From Massilia sp. Se16.2.3 (GTDB lineage Bacteria > Pseudomonadota > Gammaproteobacteria > Burkholderiales > Burkholderiaceae_D), in assembly GCF_014171595.1 (NCBI RefSeq), contig NZ_CP050451.1, positions 4,030,001 to 4,094,000 of the forward strand: a DNA stretch of 64,000 bases, given 5' to 3'. Below are positions 48,376 through 59,086 of this stretch, piece after piece. Numbering within the stretch: the first letter of the stretch is position 1; every line of letters starts with the position of its first letter. The notes under the pieces were generated by a model that worked only from the letters and a program-made list of their open reading frames with translations, did not search any database and was not told the origin of the DNA. The translations under genes were made by a program, and so were the position numbers.

Positions 48376-50478
48376 ATGCGGAAAACGGCGGCGAAAGTAC
48401 TGCTTGGCCTGGCAGCGGCGGGTGGACTGGCGGATGGCATGGCGGCTGCGCCAGCTGGCACCCAGCCTCTGCCCGACCCGTATGCCTGGCTCGAGGACGT
48501 GGGCGGCGAGCGCCCGCTGGCCTGGGTGCGCGAACAGAACGCGCTGGCGGAAAAGGCGCTCGGCGGCCCTGACGGGGAAGCGCTGCGCGCCCGCCTGCAG
48601 GCCATCCTCGACGCCAGGGAGCGCATTCCCTACGTCAGCCGCGAGGGCGGGTATCTCTACAATTTCTGGCGCGATGCCGACCATGAACGCGGCATCTGGC
48701 GCCGTACCACGCTGGCCGAATACCGCAAGGCGGCGCCGCAGTGGGAAACCGTGATCGACCTCGATGCGCTCGCGCGCGACGAACACGAGAACTGGGTGTG
48801 GGCCGGCGCCACCTGCCTCAAGCCGCAAGCGACGCGCTGCCTGGTGTCGCTCTCGCGCGGCGGCGGCGATGCCGCCATCGTGCGTGAATTCGACCTGGAA
48901 CGGCGCGCCTGGGTCGCCGGCGGCTTCGCCCTGCCCGAAGCCAAGAGCGAGGTCGGCTGGATCGATGCCGACACCCTGTTCGTCGGCACCGACTTCGGCC
49001 CGGGTTCGATGACCGGCTCGGGCTACCCGCGCATCGTCAAGGCCTGGAAGCGCGGAACGCCGCTGTCGGCGGCCACGACTGTCTTCGAAGCCCAGGGCGG
49101 CGACCTGTCGGCGTCGGCATACAAGGACATGACGCCCGGCTTCGAGCGAGAATTCGTCTCGCGCCAGATCGACTTCTACAGCAGCGAACTGTTCCTGCGC
49201 GAGGGCGATCGCCTCGTCAAAGTCGACAAGCCGCTGGACGCGAACGCCTATGCGGTGCGCGATCAGATACTAATGGAGTTGAGATCGACCTGGCAGGTCG
49301 GCGGGCGCACCTGGCCGCAGGGCGCGCTGCTGGCGATCGACTTTTCCCGCTTCATGCGCGGCGAACGCGATTTCGAGATGCTGTTCACGCCGACCGCCAC
49401 CACCTCGCTCGAGGGCGTGACGGTCACGCGCGACGCCCTGCTCCTGACGGTGCTCGACAAGGTCAAGAACCGCCTCGTCGAACTGCGCCATGAGGGTGGC
49501 AGCTGGCAGCGGCGCGACGTGGCGGCGCCGGACGTCGGCAGCCTGGGCGTCTGGGCCTTCGACCCGATCGAGTCGAACGACTACTTTTTGACCGTCACCG
49601 GTTTCCTGACGCCGACCACGCTTTACCTGGGCAGCGTCGGCAAGGACAGCCGCGAGCGGCTGAAAGCGATGCCAGCCTGGTTCGACGGCGCGCGCCTGGC
49701 CGTGTCGCAGTTCGAGGCGAAGTCGAAGGACGGCACGATGGTCCCGTATTTCGTCGTGATGGACCGGCGCGCAAAACGCGACGGCCGCAACCCCACCCTG
49801 CTCTATGGCTACGGCGGCTTCGAGGTGTCGCTCACGCCCTCGTACAGCGGCATGGATGGTGCGGGCTGGCTGGAAAGCGGTGGCGTCTACGTGCTGGCGA
49901 ACATCCGCGGCGGCGGCGAGTTCGGCCCGCGCTGGCACCAGGCCGCGCTCAAAGAACATCGCCAGCGCGCTTTCGACGACTTCCTGGCGGTGGCCAAGGA
50001 CCTCATCAAGCGCAAGATCACGAGCCCACGCCACCTCGGCATCATGGGCGGCAGCAATGGCGGCCTGCTGGTGGGCGCCGCCATGACCCAGCGGCCGGAC
50101 CTGTTCAATGCCGTGGTGTGCCAGGTGCCGCTGCTGGACATGCGGCGCTACCACAAGCTGCTGGCCGGCGCCTCGTGGATGGGCGAATACGGCGACCCTG
50201 ACGACCCGGCCCAATGGGAATTCATCGGCAAGTACTCGCCCTACCAGAACGTTTTCAAGGACAAGCACTACCCGCCAGTGCTGTTCACGTCCTCGACACG
50301 CGACGACCGCGTCCACCCCGGCCATGCGCGCAAGATGGCGGCGCTGATGCGCGACCAGGGGCACCAGGTGCTGTACTGGGAAAACACCGAGGGCGGGCAC
50401 GCCGGCGCAGCCAACAATACCCAGCAGGCGCGTATGTGGGCGCTGACCTATACCTTTCTGCGCAAGCAGTTGAAGTAG
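48376..50478 (+). CDS. Prolyl oligopeptidase family serine peptidase (S9A)
   Basis: A 700-residue protein with a signal-like N-terminus ([20 protein letters not shown]), an N-terminal segment [22 protein letters not shown], a beta-propeller, and a C-terminal alpha/beta hydrolase with [11 protein letters not shown] (Ser ~560), [13 protein letters not shown] (Asp) and EGGHAGA (His ~675). It cleaves Pro-containing peptides, probably in the periplasm. The frame is intact. The ATG 48376 follows AAGGAAG. An upstream extension of this open frame for over 2.6 kb is an antisense shadow of the kinase gene. Confidence 0.93.
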   Translation: MRKTAAKVLLGLAAAGGLADGMAAAPAGTQPLPDPYAWLEDVGGERPLAWVREQNALAEKALGGPDGEALRARLQAILDARERIPYVSREGGYLYNFWRDADHERGIWRRTTLAEYRKAAPQWETVIDLDALARDEHENWVWAGATCLKPQATRCLVSLSRGGGDAAIVREFDLERRAWVAGGFALPEAKSEVGWIDADTLFVGTDFGPGSMTGSGYPRIVKAWKRGTPLSAATTVFEAQGGDLSASAYKDMTPGFEREFVSRQIDFYSSELFLREGDRLVKVDKPLDANAYAVRDQILMELRSTWQVGGRTWPQGALLAIDFSRFMRGERDFEMLFTPTATTSLEGVTVTRDALLLTVLDKVKNRLVELRHEGGSWQRRDVAAPDVGSLGVWAFDPIESNDYFLTVTGFLTPTTLYLGSVGKDSRERLKAMPAWFDGARLAVSQFEAKSKDGTMVPYFVVMDRRAKRDGRNPTLLYGYGGFEVSLTPSYSGMDGAGWLESGGVYVLANIRGGGEFGPRWHQAALKEHRQRAFDDFLAVAKDLIKRKITSPRHLGIMGGSNGGLLVGAAMTQRPDLFNAVVCQVPLLDMRRYHKLLAGASWMGEYGDPDDPAQWEFIGKYSPYQNVFKDKHYPPVLFTSSTRDDRVHPGHARKMAALMRDQGHQVLYWENTEGGHAGAANNTQQARMWALTYTFLRKQLK

Positions 50479-50549
50479 CGAATCATCGGCGTGAAACTGC
50501 CATGGTGCAACTTCCGTGGCTTTGCCGCCCCCACTATATATAGAAGGAC

Positions 50550-51112
50550 ATGAAATCCGTGACCATAGCCCCGCCCGCCGCGCCGGCGCCTCCCCTCGTC
50601 GACATGGTGAGGGTACGTCCGCTCGCCAGCAACGAGTGGCCACTCTACCGGACGCTGCGGCTGCGCGCGCTGGCGGACGCGCCGGCCGCCTTCGGCAGCA
50701 CGCTGGCGGCAGAAGAGGCGCGCGTGGATGCCGACTGGGCCTGGGCCTGGGCCTGGCCGTTACCTCGAACCGGGACCGGCCGCTGGTGGCGGAATACGAT
50801 GGCAGCGCCGTCGGCCTGGCCTGGGCCACATTCGACGCGGCCGATCCGCTGCTGGTGAACCTGTTCCAGATGTGGGTGGCACCGGAAAGCCGCGGCCACG
50901 GCGCGGCGGCCGCCCTGCTGAAGGCCGCGGTGGATTGGGCACGCGCCTCCGGCGCACGCGCCATGCAGCTGGGCGTACTCAGTGAAAACGACACGGCCCG
51001 GCGGCTCTACGAGCGCGCCGGATTCCGTGACCATGGCGCGCCCTTCCCGGTGCGGCCGGGCGATGCGCGCATGGAGCAGGCGATGCGGCTGGACCTGGCG
51101 CCCGCCAGTTGA
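50550..51112 (+). CDS. GNAT family N-acetyltransferase, frame-disrupted
   Basis: About 187 residues. The N-terminal part (VRVRPLASNEWPLYRTLRLR, APAAFGSTLAAEEAR) and the C-terminal part (RPLVAEYDGSAVGLAWATFD, MWVAPESRGHGAAAALL, GVLSENDTARRLYERAGF) are in different frames. The shift lies in a short GGGCCT tandem repeat at about 50737-50757, where copy-number slippage or read error is easy. Acetyl-CoA loop RGHGAAAALL is canonical. Substrate unknown. Confidence 0.85.
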
Positions 51113-51168
51113 GGCCGCGTCCCTGAACACGGCGCTAACCGGCGGCGGGCGGCTGCCGCGTGCCCTCT

Positions 51169-51756
51169 TCAGCTCGCCAGGCGGTGGTCGAATAGTACTT
51201 CGCAGGTCGCTTCGATATCGACGAACAGGGCCACTGCCGTCTCGACGCCGATGACCAGCGGCGGGCCGAGACGCTCGGTGACGATACCGCCACGGCGCAG
51301 CAGGCGCTCGATCGCGGTGGTGGTGACCGTGACATAGCGTTCGATGCCGCGTTCATGACCGAAGCGCAAGATGGCGGCAAAGGATTCCATGGTCATTTGC
51401 GAGAAGCCGAAATGGTTGCTGCCGCCGGTTTCGATGGCAAAGCGCGACAGCTCCCAGATGTGCTCGTCGCTTGGGGCTTGCTGGCCATGCAACAGTTGCG
51501 GGAACGAATCTTTCAGCATGTAGGGGCCCTCGGTCGGCAGCAGGCGCCAGCAGCCGCGCAAGATGCCGCCGCGCGAATCGCGCATCATCATGTAGTGCGG
51601 TTCGAGCGCGTCGTAGCCGTCGATTTCCATACCTGACAACACGGGGACCTCCCAGCCGAGCCGGCCCTGGAACACTTTTGCGCGCAGCGCATGCATCTCC
51701 CACAAGTCACGCGACTTGAATTCGCGCCGTGCTGCGATGTCGATTTGCAGTGCCAT
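51169..51756 (-). CDS. Acyl-homoserine lactone synthase (LuxI family)
   Basis: A 195-residue autoinducer synthase. Conserved family residues are present in order: MHALRAKVFQGRLGWEV (Arg, Phe, Trp), MEIDGYDAL (Glu, Asp), CWRLLPTEGPYMLKDSFP and IWELSRFAI (Glu, Ser, Arg). It makes an N-acyl-homoserine lactone from SAM and acyl-ACP; the acyl chain cannot be told. The start ATG 51756 follows GGGAG. It is divergent from the RsaL-like gene, with one lux box in between. Confidence 0.95.
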   Translation of the reverse strand: MALQIDIAARREFKSRDLWEMHALRAKVFQGRLGWEVPVLSGMEIDGYDALEPHYMMMRDSRGGILRGCWRLLPTEGPYMLKDSFPQLLHGQQAPSDEHIWELSRFAIETGGSNHFGFSQMTMESFAAILRFGHERGIERYVTVTTTAIERLLRRGGIVTERLGPPLVIGVETAVALFVDIEATCEVLFDHRLAS

Positions 51757-51829
51757 GTTGTTCTCCCTGGTTATTGACGCAAGAAAATATGCGTTGGGCA
51801 TAAGATTCATGCAATTCGGGCAGGAAAGT

Positions 51830-51849
51830 AACTAGCAGGTTTGCTAGGT
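51830..51849. promoter_or_regulatory. lux box between luxI and the RsaL-like gene
   Basis: A 20-bp element with perfect arms CTAGCA-GGTT-TGCTAG (51832-51847), fitting the CT-N12-AG pattern of LuxR/LasR-type sites. It lies 74 bases before luxI and 60 before the RsaL-like gene, so one LuxR-AHL dimer could drive both divergent genes. Confidence 0.8.
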
Positions 51850-51909
51850 GGCTACAAACGGTTACGGTGGAATACTAGGTTTTTGACCCGCATAACCAGG
51901 AGAGACGCC

Positions 51910-52179
51910 ATGCCCAACGACTACATCAGCGAATCCATGCTTGCCCGCCCAGGCTTACAGCCGACCATGATGCCGATGCCGCCGCGCCCGGCGCACGTCG
52001 ACCTGCGTCAATTCCGCATCAGCAAACGCGAGAGCCAGGAAAAGTTCTGGGGCCGTTTCGGCGTGACTCAATCGAGCGGTAGCCGCTTTGAAACCGGCCT
52101 GGCGATCCCGCAGCCAGTCGCGATCCTGTTGAAGCTGTACGTGAACGGTAAGCTCAACGATGGCGATCTTCAGGGGTAA
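51910..52179 (+). CDS. RsaL-like helix-turn-helix regulator
   Basis: An 89-residue protein whose core, LRQFRISKRESQEKFWGRF followed by GVTQSSGSRFETG and PQPVAILLKLYVNGKL, matches the fold of Pseudomonas RsaL, which binds the luxI-type promoter and represses it for AHL homeostasis. Position between luxI and luxR is the same. Its 3' end overlaps the convergent luxR gene by 26 bases. Repression of luxI is inferred. Confidence 0.85.
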   Translation: MPNDYISESMLARPGLQPTMMPMPPRPAHVDLRQFRISKRESQEKFWGRFGVTQSSGSRFETGLAIPQPVAILLKLYVNGKLNDGDLQG

Positions 52180-52891
52180 GTAGTCCGAGGGCGATCGCCT
52201 TGACGACCGCCTGCTGGCGTGTGTTGACGTTGAACTTCTGACGTACGTTAGCCAGGTGAAAGTTGACGGTCGCTTCCGAACACCGGGTGATCATCGAGAT
52301 CTCCCACGAGGACTTGCCTGCCATGACCCAGTTGAGCACCTCGAGCTCGCGCCGGGTCAGGCGCGGAACCGCTTCCCCACCCGTCGGCTGCTGCGAAAAC
52401 GGCAGCGACGAGGCAAAGGCATAATCGCGCATCAGGGACAAGGAGCCCATGTTGCGCGCGACTTCCTGCGAAAATTCATCACCTGGCGCGGCGTCCGATG
52501 CCAGGCTGAGCATGCCCACTTCCCCGTTCGGACCATGGATCGGCAGCGTCACCCCGGTCCGGATCCCGTAGCCGGAAGCATCTTCATATAGCGCCCGTCC
52601 CTCCTCGGTGGAAAAGGTCTCCGGCTCCCAGATGAAGGGCAAGGTACTGGTCAGGCAATGGCCAACTGTCGGATCGACATAGGCCAGGCGCTCCGCGTCG
52701 TAATGATCGCGCCATTCAGTCGAATAATTACTTTGTAGAAAAGCTTGCTCGAACTGGGTATGCCGCGAGTGCACCACTGCGAACAGCACCTGTTCGAAGC
52801 CGAGCGAGCGCGCCAGGCCGAACAGGGTCTGACGCCATGAATCGGCATCCTTGGACTGCATCAGCTGCACGAGTTCCGCAGTCTCGACCAT
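52154..52891 (-). CDS. LuxR-family AHL-responsive transcriptional regulator
   Basis: A 245-residue regulator. The N-terminal autoinducer-binding domain has NYSTEWRDHYDAERLAYVDP and the aromatic/Asp ligand residues typical of LuxR. The C-terminal GerE helix-turn-helix is complete (LTRRELEVLNWVMAGKSSWE and ATVNFHLANVRQKFNVNTR). It is the probable receptor for the signal made by the adjacent synthase. Convergent overlap with the RsaL-like gene allows antisense effects. Confidence 0.94.
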   Translation of the reverse strand: MVETAELVQLMQSKDADSWRQTLFGLARSLGFEQVLFAVVHSRHTQFEQAFLQSNYSTEWRDHYDAERLAYVDPTVGHCLTSTLPFIWEPETFSTEEGRALYEDASGYGIRTGVTLPIHGPNGEVGMLSLASDAAPGDEFSQEVARNMGSLSLMRDYAFASSLPFSQQPTGGEAVPRLTRRELEVLNWVMAGKSSWEISMITRCSEATVNFHLANVRQKFNVNTRQQAVVKAIALGLLTPEDRHR

Positions 52892-53255
52892 AGTGCTCGC
52901 TCTTCCATTGAATTCAACTTGTCTATACTAGTGGAAAACAGCCCCACGAGCATGCGTGGTGGCAATTTTATCAAGCTTCAGCAGGGTATGGACATGTATT
53001 TGCTGTAGTAAATGCGCAACGAGTCCTGGTTAAGCCCTTTTAAATCGTGCGCGCCGGAAACAAAATTTCAGATACCCTTCCCTGCTGCGATTTAACATTC
53101 CCGCAGTGCAAGTTTTATTCTCGCTGCGGCGCTTGACTTGATCCCGCACAAGAGTATCGTTCCATACTTTCCGTTTAACAGTTTCCTGGCGCGAAGCCAT
53201 TCCGGCGCGCGCACAAGAATATTGCTCCATTTTCCAAAACGAGGATTACAAGTCG
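52892..53255. other. Intergenic region between luxR and the HAMP-array kinase
   Basis: 364 bases, AT-richer than its flanks, with no credible gene. It holds the promoters of the divergent luxR and kinase genes. A small CCACG-AGCATG-CGTGG hairpin lies near 52945. No further lux-type CT-N12-AG palindrome was noticed. Confidence 0.5.
53133..53160 (+). promoter_or_regulatory. Putative sigma-70 promoter for the HAMP-array kinase
   Basis: TTGACT, 16-base spacer, TATCGT, ending about 95 bases before the kinase start codon. One mismatch in the -35 and two in the -10. Confidence 0.4.
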
Positions 53256-56200
53256 ATGAACACAATGACCGACATGGCCGAACAGCTGGACGTCAAACTC
53301 CTGCTCGCTACGCTGATGGCCCTGAAAAAGGGTGACTTCTCGGTGCGCATGCCTTCGGACTGGACCGGTGTGTCCGGCAAGATCGCCGATACGCTGAACG
53401 ACATCATCGAAACCAAGTCGAAGATGGTGGAGGCCGTGACCGAAGTGTCGCGCGTCGTCGGCCGCGAGGGCCACCTGACCCAGCGCGCCGACGTGCCGGG
53501 CGTGGTCGGCGGCTGGAGCACCCTGATCAGCTCGGTCAATTCCCTGATCGACGACCTGGTGCGTCCGACCACGGAAATGGCGCGCGTCATCGGCGCCGTG
53601 GCAAAGGGCGACCTGTCCCAGACCATGGCGCTGGAAGTGGACGGCCACCCCTTGAAGGGCCAGTACCTGCGCGCGGCAACGACCGCGAACACGATGGTGG
53701 AACAGCTCTCCTCCTTCTCCTCCGAAGTGACGCGCGTGGCGCGAGAGGTCGGTACCGAGGGTAAACTCGGCGGCCAGGCGCAGGTGAAAGGCGTCGCGGG
53801 TACCTGGAAGGACTTGACCGACTCGGTGAACTCGATGGCGGGTAACCTGACTTCCCAGGTGCGTAACATCGCGGAAGTGACGACCGCCGTGGCAAACGGC
53901 GACTTGTCGAAGAAAATTACCGTCGACGTGCGCGGCGAGATCCTGCAACTGAAGGACACGATCAACGTCATGGTGGACCAGCTGCGTTCCTTCGCATCCG
54001 AGGTGACGCGCGTGGCGCGCGAGGTCGGTACCGAGGGCAAGCTGGGCGGCCAGGCTTACGTGCCGGGCGTGGGCGGTACCTGGAAGGACTTGACCGACAA
54101 CGTGAACTTCATGGCGTCGAACCTGACGGGCCAGGTGCGTAACATCGCGGCGGTGACGACCGCGGTGGCGAACGGCGACTTGTCCAAAAAGATTACCGTT
54201 GACGTGAAGGGCGAGATTCTCGAACTGAAGAACACGATTAACGTCATGGTGGACCAGCTGTCCTCCTTCGCATCCGAGGTGACCCGTGTGGCACGTGAGG
54301 TGGGTACCGAGGGCAAGCTGGGCGGCCAGGCGCAGGTGAAGGGCGTCGCGGGCACCTGGAAAGACTTGACCGACTCGGTGAACTCCATGGCGGGTAACCT
54401 GACGGGCCAGGTGCGTAACATTGCGGACGTGACCACCGCCGTGGCAAACGGCGACTTGTCCAAGAAGATTACGGTGGACGTGAAGGGCGAGATTCTCGAG
54501 CTGAAGAACACGATCAACGTCATGGTCGACCAGCTGAACTCCTTCGCATCCGAGGTGACCCGTGTGGCACGGGAAGTGGGTACCGAGGGCCGCCTGGGCG
54601 GCCAGGCGAACGTGCCTGGCGTTGCGGGTACCTGGAAAGACTTGACCGACGGCGTGAACTCGATGGCGGGTAACCTGACCGGCCAGGTGCGTAACATTGC
54701 GGACGTGACGACCGCGGTGGCGAACGGCGACCTGTCGAAAAAGATTACCGTGGACGTCAAGGGCGAGATTCTGGAGCTGAAGAACACGATTAACGTCATG
54801 GTCGACCAGTTGTCCTCCTTCGCATCCGAGGTTACGCGGGTTGCGCGTGAAGTGGGTACGGAAGGCAAGCTGGGTGGCCAGGCCTATGTGCCGGGCGTGG
54901 GCGGTACCTGGAAGGACTTGACCGACAACGTGAACTTCATGGCCTCGAACCTGACAGGCCAGGTGCGTAACATCGCGGCGGTGACGACCGCGGTGGCGCG
55001 TGGTGACTTGTCGAAGAAAATTACCGTGGACGTGAAGGGCGAGATTCTCGAACTGAAGGACACGATCAACGTCATGGTCGACCAGCTGTCTTCCTTCGCA
55101 TCCGAGGTGACCCGTGTGGCACGTGAGGTGGGTACCGAAGGTAAGCTGGGCGGCCAGGCGAACGTGTCGGGTGTCGCGGGTACCTGGAAAGACTTGACCG
55201 AGAACGTCAACCAGCTGGCGGCAAACCTGACCAACCAGATGCGCGCGATCGGCGAGGTGGCAACGGCCGTGACCCGTGGTGACTTGTCGCGTTCGATTCA
55301 GGTCGAAGCGCGCGGCGAGGTGTCCTACCTGAAGGACAACATCAACGAGATGATTCGTAACCTGAAGGAGACCACGCAGAAGAACGCGCAGCAGGATTGG
55401 CTGAAAACCAACCTTGCGCGCTTCACGCGACTCCTGCAGGGCCAGCGCGACCTGGGCGCGGTGACCAAGCTGATCCTGTCGGAGCTCGCTCCGCTGGTCT
55501 CGGCGCACCACGGCGTGTTCTACATGATGGATTCGCAGGAGCTTGACGCCCGCCTGCGCATGATCGCGAGCTATGGCTACCGATCCAACCGCAAGCTGCC
55601 GACCTCCTTCCTGCCGGGCGAAGGCCTGGTGGGCCAGTGCGCGCTCGAGAAAACCCGCATCTGGCTGACCGACGTCCCGCGCGATTACATCGTGGTCTCG
55701 TCGGGCCTGGGTTCGGCGCCGCCGAACAACATCGTCGTGCTGCCGATCCTGTTCGAACAGCAGGTCAAGGCGGTCATCGAGATCGCCTCGCTCGACCGCT
55801 TCACCGAAACCCACCTGTCCTTCCTCGACCAGCTGATGGAGTCGATCGGCGTCGTGTTGAACACGATCGAGGCGAACAGCCGTACCGAATCGCTGCTGAC
55901 CCAGTCGCAGTCGCTGGCGCAGGAACTGCAGCAGACCAACCAGGAGCTGGCCGAAAAGGCGCGCCTGCTGTCCGAGCAGAACATCGAGGTGGAACGCAAG
56001 AACCGCGAAGTGGAACAGGCCAAGCTGGCGCTGGAGGAAAAGGCGACCCAGCTGGCCCTGTCCTCGAAGTACAAGTCCGAGTTCCTCGCGAACATGTCGC
56101 ACGAACTGCGTACGCCTTTGAATTCGCTGCTGATTCTGGCGCAGCAGCTGTCGGATAACCCGGAAGGCAACCTGTCCGGTAAACAGGTGGAATTCGCGAA

Positions 56201-58169
56201 GACCATCCACGGCTCGGGTTCGGACTTGCTGACCCTGATTAACGACATCCTGGACCTCTCGAAGATCGAGTCCGGTACCGTCACGCTCGACGTGTCGGAG
56301 TACCGCTTCGCCACCCTGCGCAACTACGTCGACCGCACCTTCCGCCACATGGCCGAAGCCAAGCACCTCGGCTTCCAGGTCGACCTGGCGGACAACCTGC
56401 CGACCGCCGTCATGACCGACACGACGCGCCTGCAGCAGGTCCTGAAGAACCTGCTGTCGAACGCGTTCAAGTTCACCAGCCATGGCCAGGTGTCGCTCAA
56501 CATCAGCCTCGTCACCAGCGGCTGGACGGCCGATCACCCCCACCTGCTGCATGCGGACGCCGTGCTGGCCTTCTCGGTCAGCGATACCGGCGTCGGCATC
56601 CCGCAGGACAAGCTGCAGCTGATTTTTGAAGCCTTCCAGCAGGCCGACGGTTCGACCGCGCGTAAATATGGCGGCACGGGCCTGGGTCTGTCGATTTCGC
56701 GCGAACTGGCCCGCCTGCTCGGCGGCGAGATTCGCGTGGAATCGACCGTCAACATCGGTTCGACCTTCACGCTCTACCTGCCGTACAACCGCGCCGGCTT
56801 CATCAACTACGAAGCGACGCGCCAGCCGCAGCCGGCCCGCCTGGCCGCGCCTAGCGCGCCTGCGGCAGCACCGGTGATCTACACGGCTGCCCAGGTGGAA
56901 GAAAGCGGCGTGGCCACCATCGAGGTACAGGCACCCGGTGCCACCGGCCTCGTGGAATACGCCTCGATGCTGGACGACCGCGGCCTGATCGCCCCGGGCG
57001 ACCCGTCGGTGCTGATCGTCGAGGACGACGACCGCTTCGCCAAGACCGTGCTGGAATTCGCCCGCGAGAAGAACTTCAAGGGCATCGTCACCCACCGCGG
57101 CGACTCGGCGCTGTCGCTCGCCCGCGATTACCTGCCGTCGGCGATCCTGCTCGACATCGACCTGCCGGACATCGACGGCTTCACGGTCCTCGACCGCCTC
57201 AAGCGCGACCCGAGCACCCGCCACATCCCGGTGCACGTGGTCTCGGCCCTGCGCGAGCGCGAGCGTGCGCTGCGCCAGGGCGCGATTTCCTTCATCAGCA
57301 AGCCGGTGGAACGCGAGGCGCTGCAGGAAGAGTTCACCCGCATCCAGAAGTTCCTGGTCGGCGGCAAGCGTAGCCTGCTGGTGGTCGAGGACGACCTCGC
57401 CCAGCGCGAACTGATCGTCAACCTGATCGGCGATAACGACCTGAACATGGTAACCGTGGAGACCGGCAAGGCGGCGATGGAAGCGCTCGAGAGCAAGCAC
57501 TTCGACTGCATGGTGCTGGACCTGACCCTGCCGGACGTGTCGGGCTTCGACCTGCTCGACCAGATCGGCAAGAAGGAAGCCCTGCGCGACCTGCCGATCG
57601 TGATCTACACTGCGCAGGAACTCTCGCGCAAGGAAGTCACGAAGCTCAAGAAGTATGCGAAGACCATCGTGATCAAGGATGCGCGTTCGCCCGAGCGGCT
57701 GCTCGACGAAACGGCGCTGTTCCTGCACCGCTCGCACGCATCCCTGCCTGAACTGCAGCGCAAGATGCTGGAAGAGATCCATGCGCTCGACGGCGGCCTC
57801 GCGGGCCGCAAGGTCCTGATCGTCGACGACGACCTGCGTAACATCTTTGCGCTGTCGTCCCTGCTGGAGCGCCAGCAGATGCAGGTGCTGTTTGCAGAGA
57901 ACGGCCGTGACGGCATCGAGGTGCTGGAGAAGGATCCGACCATCGAGATCGTCCTGATGGACATCATGATGCCGGAGATGGACGGCTACGACACGATGCG
58001 CGCCATCCGTCGTATTCCGAAGTTCAAGTCGCTGCCGATCATCACCCTCACCGCGAAAGCGATGAAGGGCGACCGCGACAAGTGCATCGCCGCCGGCGCT
58101 TCCGACTACATCACCAAGCCGGTCGATGTGGCGCAGCTGCTGTCGCTGATGCGAGTGTGGCTGCATTGA
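53256..58169 (+). CDS. Soluble hybrid histidine kinase with a tandem HAMP array, GAF and three receiver domains
   Basis: 1,637 residues, intact, with no signal peptide or membrane span. Residues ~10-700 form about 15 HAMP-like modules, including six near-identical 92-residue double units (each with [12 protein letters not shown] and [17 protein letters not shown]). Then GAF (~730-870), a coiled coil, HisKA with SHELRTP (His ~949), HATPase ([12 protein letters not shown]), and receivers starting near 1252, 1373 and 1519. This resembles group III-type (Nik1-like) kinases. The input is probably cytosolic. Followed with overlap by a CheR-like gene. Confidence 0.93.
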   Translation: MNTMTDMAEQLDVKLLLATLMALKKGDFSVRMPSDWTGVSGKIADTLNDIIETKSKMVEAVTEVSRVVGREGHLTQRADVPGVVGGWSTLISSVNSLIDDLVRPTTEMARVIGAVAKGDLSQTMALEVDGHPLKGQYLRAATTANTMVEQLSSFSSEVTRVAREVGTEGKLGGQAQVKGVAGTWKDLTDSVNSMAGNLTSQVRNIAEVTTAVANGDLSKKITVDVRGEILQLKDTINVMVDQLRSFASEVTRVAREVGTEGKLGGQAYVPGVGGTWKDLTDNVNFMASNLTGQVRNIAAVTTAVANGDLSKKITVDVKGEILELKNTINVMVDQLSSFASEVTRVAREVGTEGKLGGQAQVKGVAGTWKDLTDSVNSMAGNLTGQVRNIADVTTAVANGDLSKKITVDVKGEILELKNTINVMVDQLNSFASEVTRVAREVGTEGRLGGQANVPGVAGTWKDLTDGVNSMAGNLTGQVRNIADVTTAVANGDLSKKITVDVKGEILELKNTINVMVDQLSSFASEVTRVAREVGTEGKLGGQAYVPGVGGTWKDLTDNVNFMASNLTGQVRNIAAVTTAVARGDLSKKITVDVKGEILELKDTINVMVDQLSSFASEVTRVAREVGTEGKLGGQANVSGVAGTWKDLTENVNQLAANLTNQMRAIGEVATAVTRGDLSRSIQVEARGEVSYLKDNINEMIRNLKETTQKNAQQDWLKTNLARFTRLLQGQRDLGAVTKLILSELAPLVSAHHGVFYMMDSQELDARLRMIASYGYRSNRKLPTSFLPGEGLVGQCALEKTRIWLTDVPRDYIVVSSGLGSAPPNNIVVLPILFEQQVKAVIEIASLDRFTETHLSFLDQLMESIGVVLNTIEANSRTESLLTQSQSLAQELQQTNQELAEKARLLSEQNIEVERKNREVEQAKLALEEKATQLALSSKYKSEFLANMSHELRTPLNSLLILAQQLSDNPEGNLSGKQVEFAKTIHGSGSDLLTLINDILDLSKIESGTVTLDVSEYRFATLRNYVDRTFRHMAEAKHLGFQVDLADNLPTAVMTDTTRLQQVLKNLLSNAFKFTSHGQVSLNISLVTSGWTADHPHLLHADAVLAFSVSDTGVGIPQDKLQLIFEAFQQADGSTARKYGGTGLGLSISRELARLLGGEIRVESTVNIGSTFTLYLPYNRAGFINYEATRQPQPARLAAPSAPAAAPVIYTAAQVEESGVATIEVQAPGATGLVEYASMLDDRGLIAPGDPSVLIVEDDDRFAKTVLEFAREKNFKGIVTHRGDSALSLARDYLPSAILLDIDLPDIDGFTVLDRLKRDPSTRHIPVHVVSALRERERALRQGAISFISKPVEREALQEEFTRIQKFLVGGKRSLLVVEDDLAQRELIVNLIGDNDLNMVTVETGKAAMEALESKHFDCMVLDLTLPDVSGFDLLDQIGKKEALRDLPIVIYTAQELSRKEVTKLKKYAKTIVIKDARSPERLLDETALFLHRSHASLPELQRKMLEEIHALDGGLAGRKVLIVDDDLRNIFALSSLLERQQMQVLFAENGRDGIEVLEKDPTIEIVLMDIMMPEMDGYDTMRAIRRIPKFKSLPIITLTAKAMKGDRDKCIAAGASDYITKPVDVAQLLSLMRVWLH
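53724..55379 (+). repeat. Six direct 276-bp coding repeats (HAMP double modules)
   Basis: Near-identical DNA units of 276 bases (92 codons) recur from about 53724. Units differ in small cassettes: [48 protein letters not shown]. The order hints at block duplication. Such repeats can also gain or lose copies during assembly. Confidence 0.88.
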
Positions 58170-59009
58170 CCGCCTTTGCCGCTTTCGCGGCCTCGCTGGC
58201 GGTCGAGGAGCTGGAGATCGACTTGCTGCTTGAAGCCCTGTCGCAAAGGCACGGCTTCGATTTCCGCGACTACGACCGGCAGGTGGTGCGAAAAAAGCTG
58301 CTGGCGGTAATGGCCGCGCGCGAACTGAAGACCGTGTCGGCACTGCAGGAACGGGTGCTGCACGAGCCGGGCGCCGCGTCGAACGTGCTGCGTGCGCTCT
58401 GCGTGGCACCGGCCGCCCTGTTCGACAATCCGGACTGGGCGCGCCAGGCACGGGAAGTGCTCGGCGCCGCGCTGCGGCCGGTTGCCGTGCCGCGGGTCTG
58501 GCTGGACCGAGTGCGCCGGCGTGGGCGAAGCCTGGACGCTGGCAATCGTGCTGCACGAGGAAGGACTGCTTGCGCGCACCGAGATCTTCGCCACGGTGGC
58601 CAACGACGAGTTGCTGGCCGAGGTGCGTGAAGCGTCGATCGACGCGTTCGCGTTGCCGGCCTTGCAGGAGCAGTATGCCGCCAGCGGCGGTACCGCTGCC
58701 CTGTCCGACTATTTCGAGCTCAAGGACGGCCGCGCTGTCCTGCTGCCGCGCCTGCGTTCGCGCATCACCTGGGCGCAGTACAACCTGGTGACCGATGCCT
58801 CGTTCAACGAGTTCCAGGCCATCGTCTGCTGCCGCGCCCTGGCCGACTTCGGTCCGATGCTGCGCCAGCGCGTGCTGCGCCTGTTCTTCGAGAGCCTGTC
58901 GCGTTTCGGCGTGCTGGCGACCGATCGCGAACTGGCCGCGAGCGACGCCCACGCGGCGGCTTACCAGCCGCTGGGCGATGCGCCGGCCTGGTACAAAAGG
59001 GTGGGCTGA
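58157..59009 (+). CDS. CheR-like methyltransferase-fold protein, degenerate and frame-disrupted
   Basis: About 283 residues. The N-terminal helical part (LLEALSQRHGFDFRDYDRQV) and C-terminal part (FQAIVCCRALADFGPMLRQR) match CheR-type chemoreceptor methyltransferases. The usual SAM motif with S-x-G-x-TGEEPYS is replaced by ECAGVGEAWTLAI, and the ATD motif reads ATVANDELL, so activity is doubtful. The frame changes near 58503-58510. A GTG (58157) or TTG (58166) start overlaps the kinase stop, so it is translationally coupled and probably works with that kinase. Confidence 0.78.
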
Positions 59010-59034
59010 CGCGCACGAACCGGTGCGTACAATG

Positions 59035-59067
59035 AAAACGGGCGGCAAGTGCCGCCCGTTTTTTTTC
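59035..59067 (+). terminator. Rho-independent terminator after the kinase / CheR-like operon
   Basis: AACGGGCGGC / GCCGCCCGTT stem with a 4-base loop, A4 before and T8 after. The run structure lets it also serve the convergent DUF4870 gene. Confidence 0.92.
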
Positions 59068-59086
59068 CGAACCCGCGTCCGCAGGT

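Noticed and set aside
53724..55379. Regular 276-bp repeats considered as a CRISPR or satellite array
   Set aside because: Units are far too long for CRISPR, lack unique spacers, and are in-frame protein repeats of HAMP modules.
53175..59048. A 1,957-codon open frame on the minus strand covering the HAMP-array kinase
   Set aside because: It is the antisense of a well-supported kinase gene. High GC and repeats keep the opposite frame open; its His/Val/Arg-rich sequence has no domain character.
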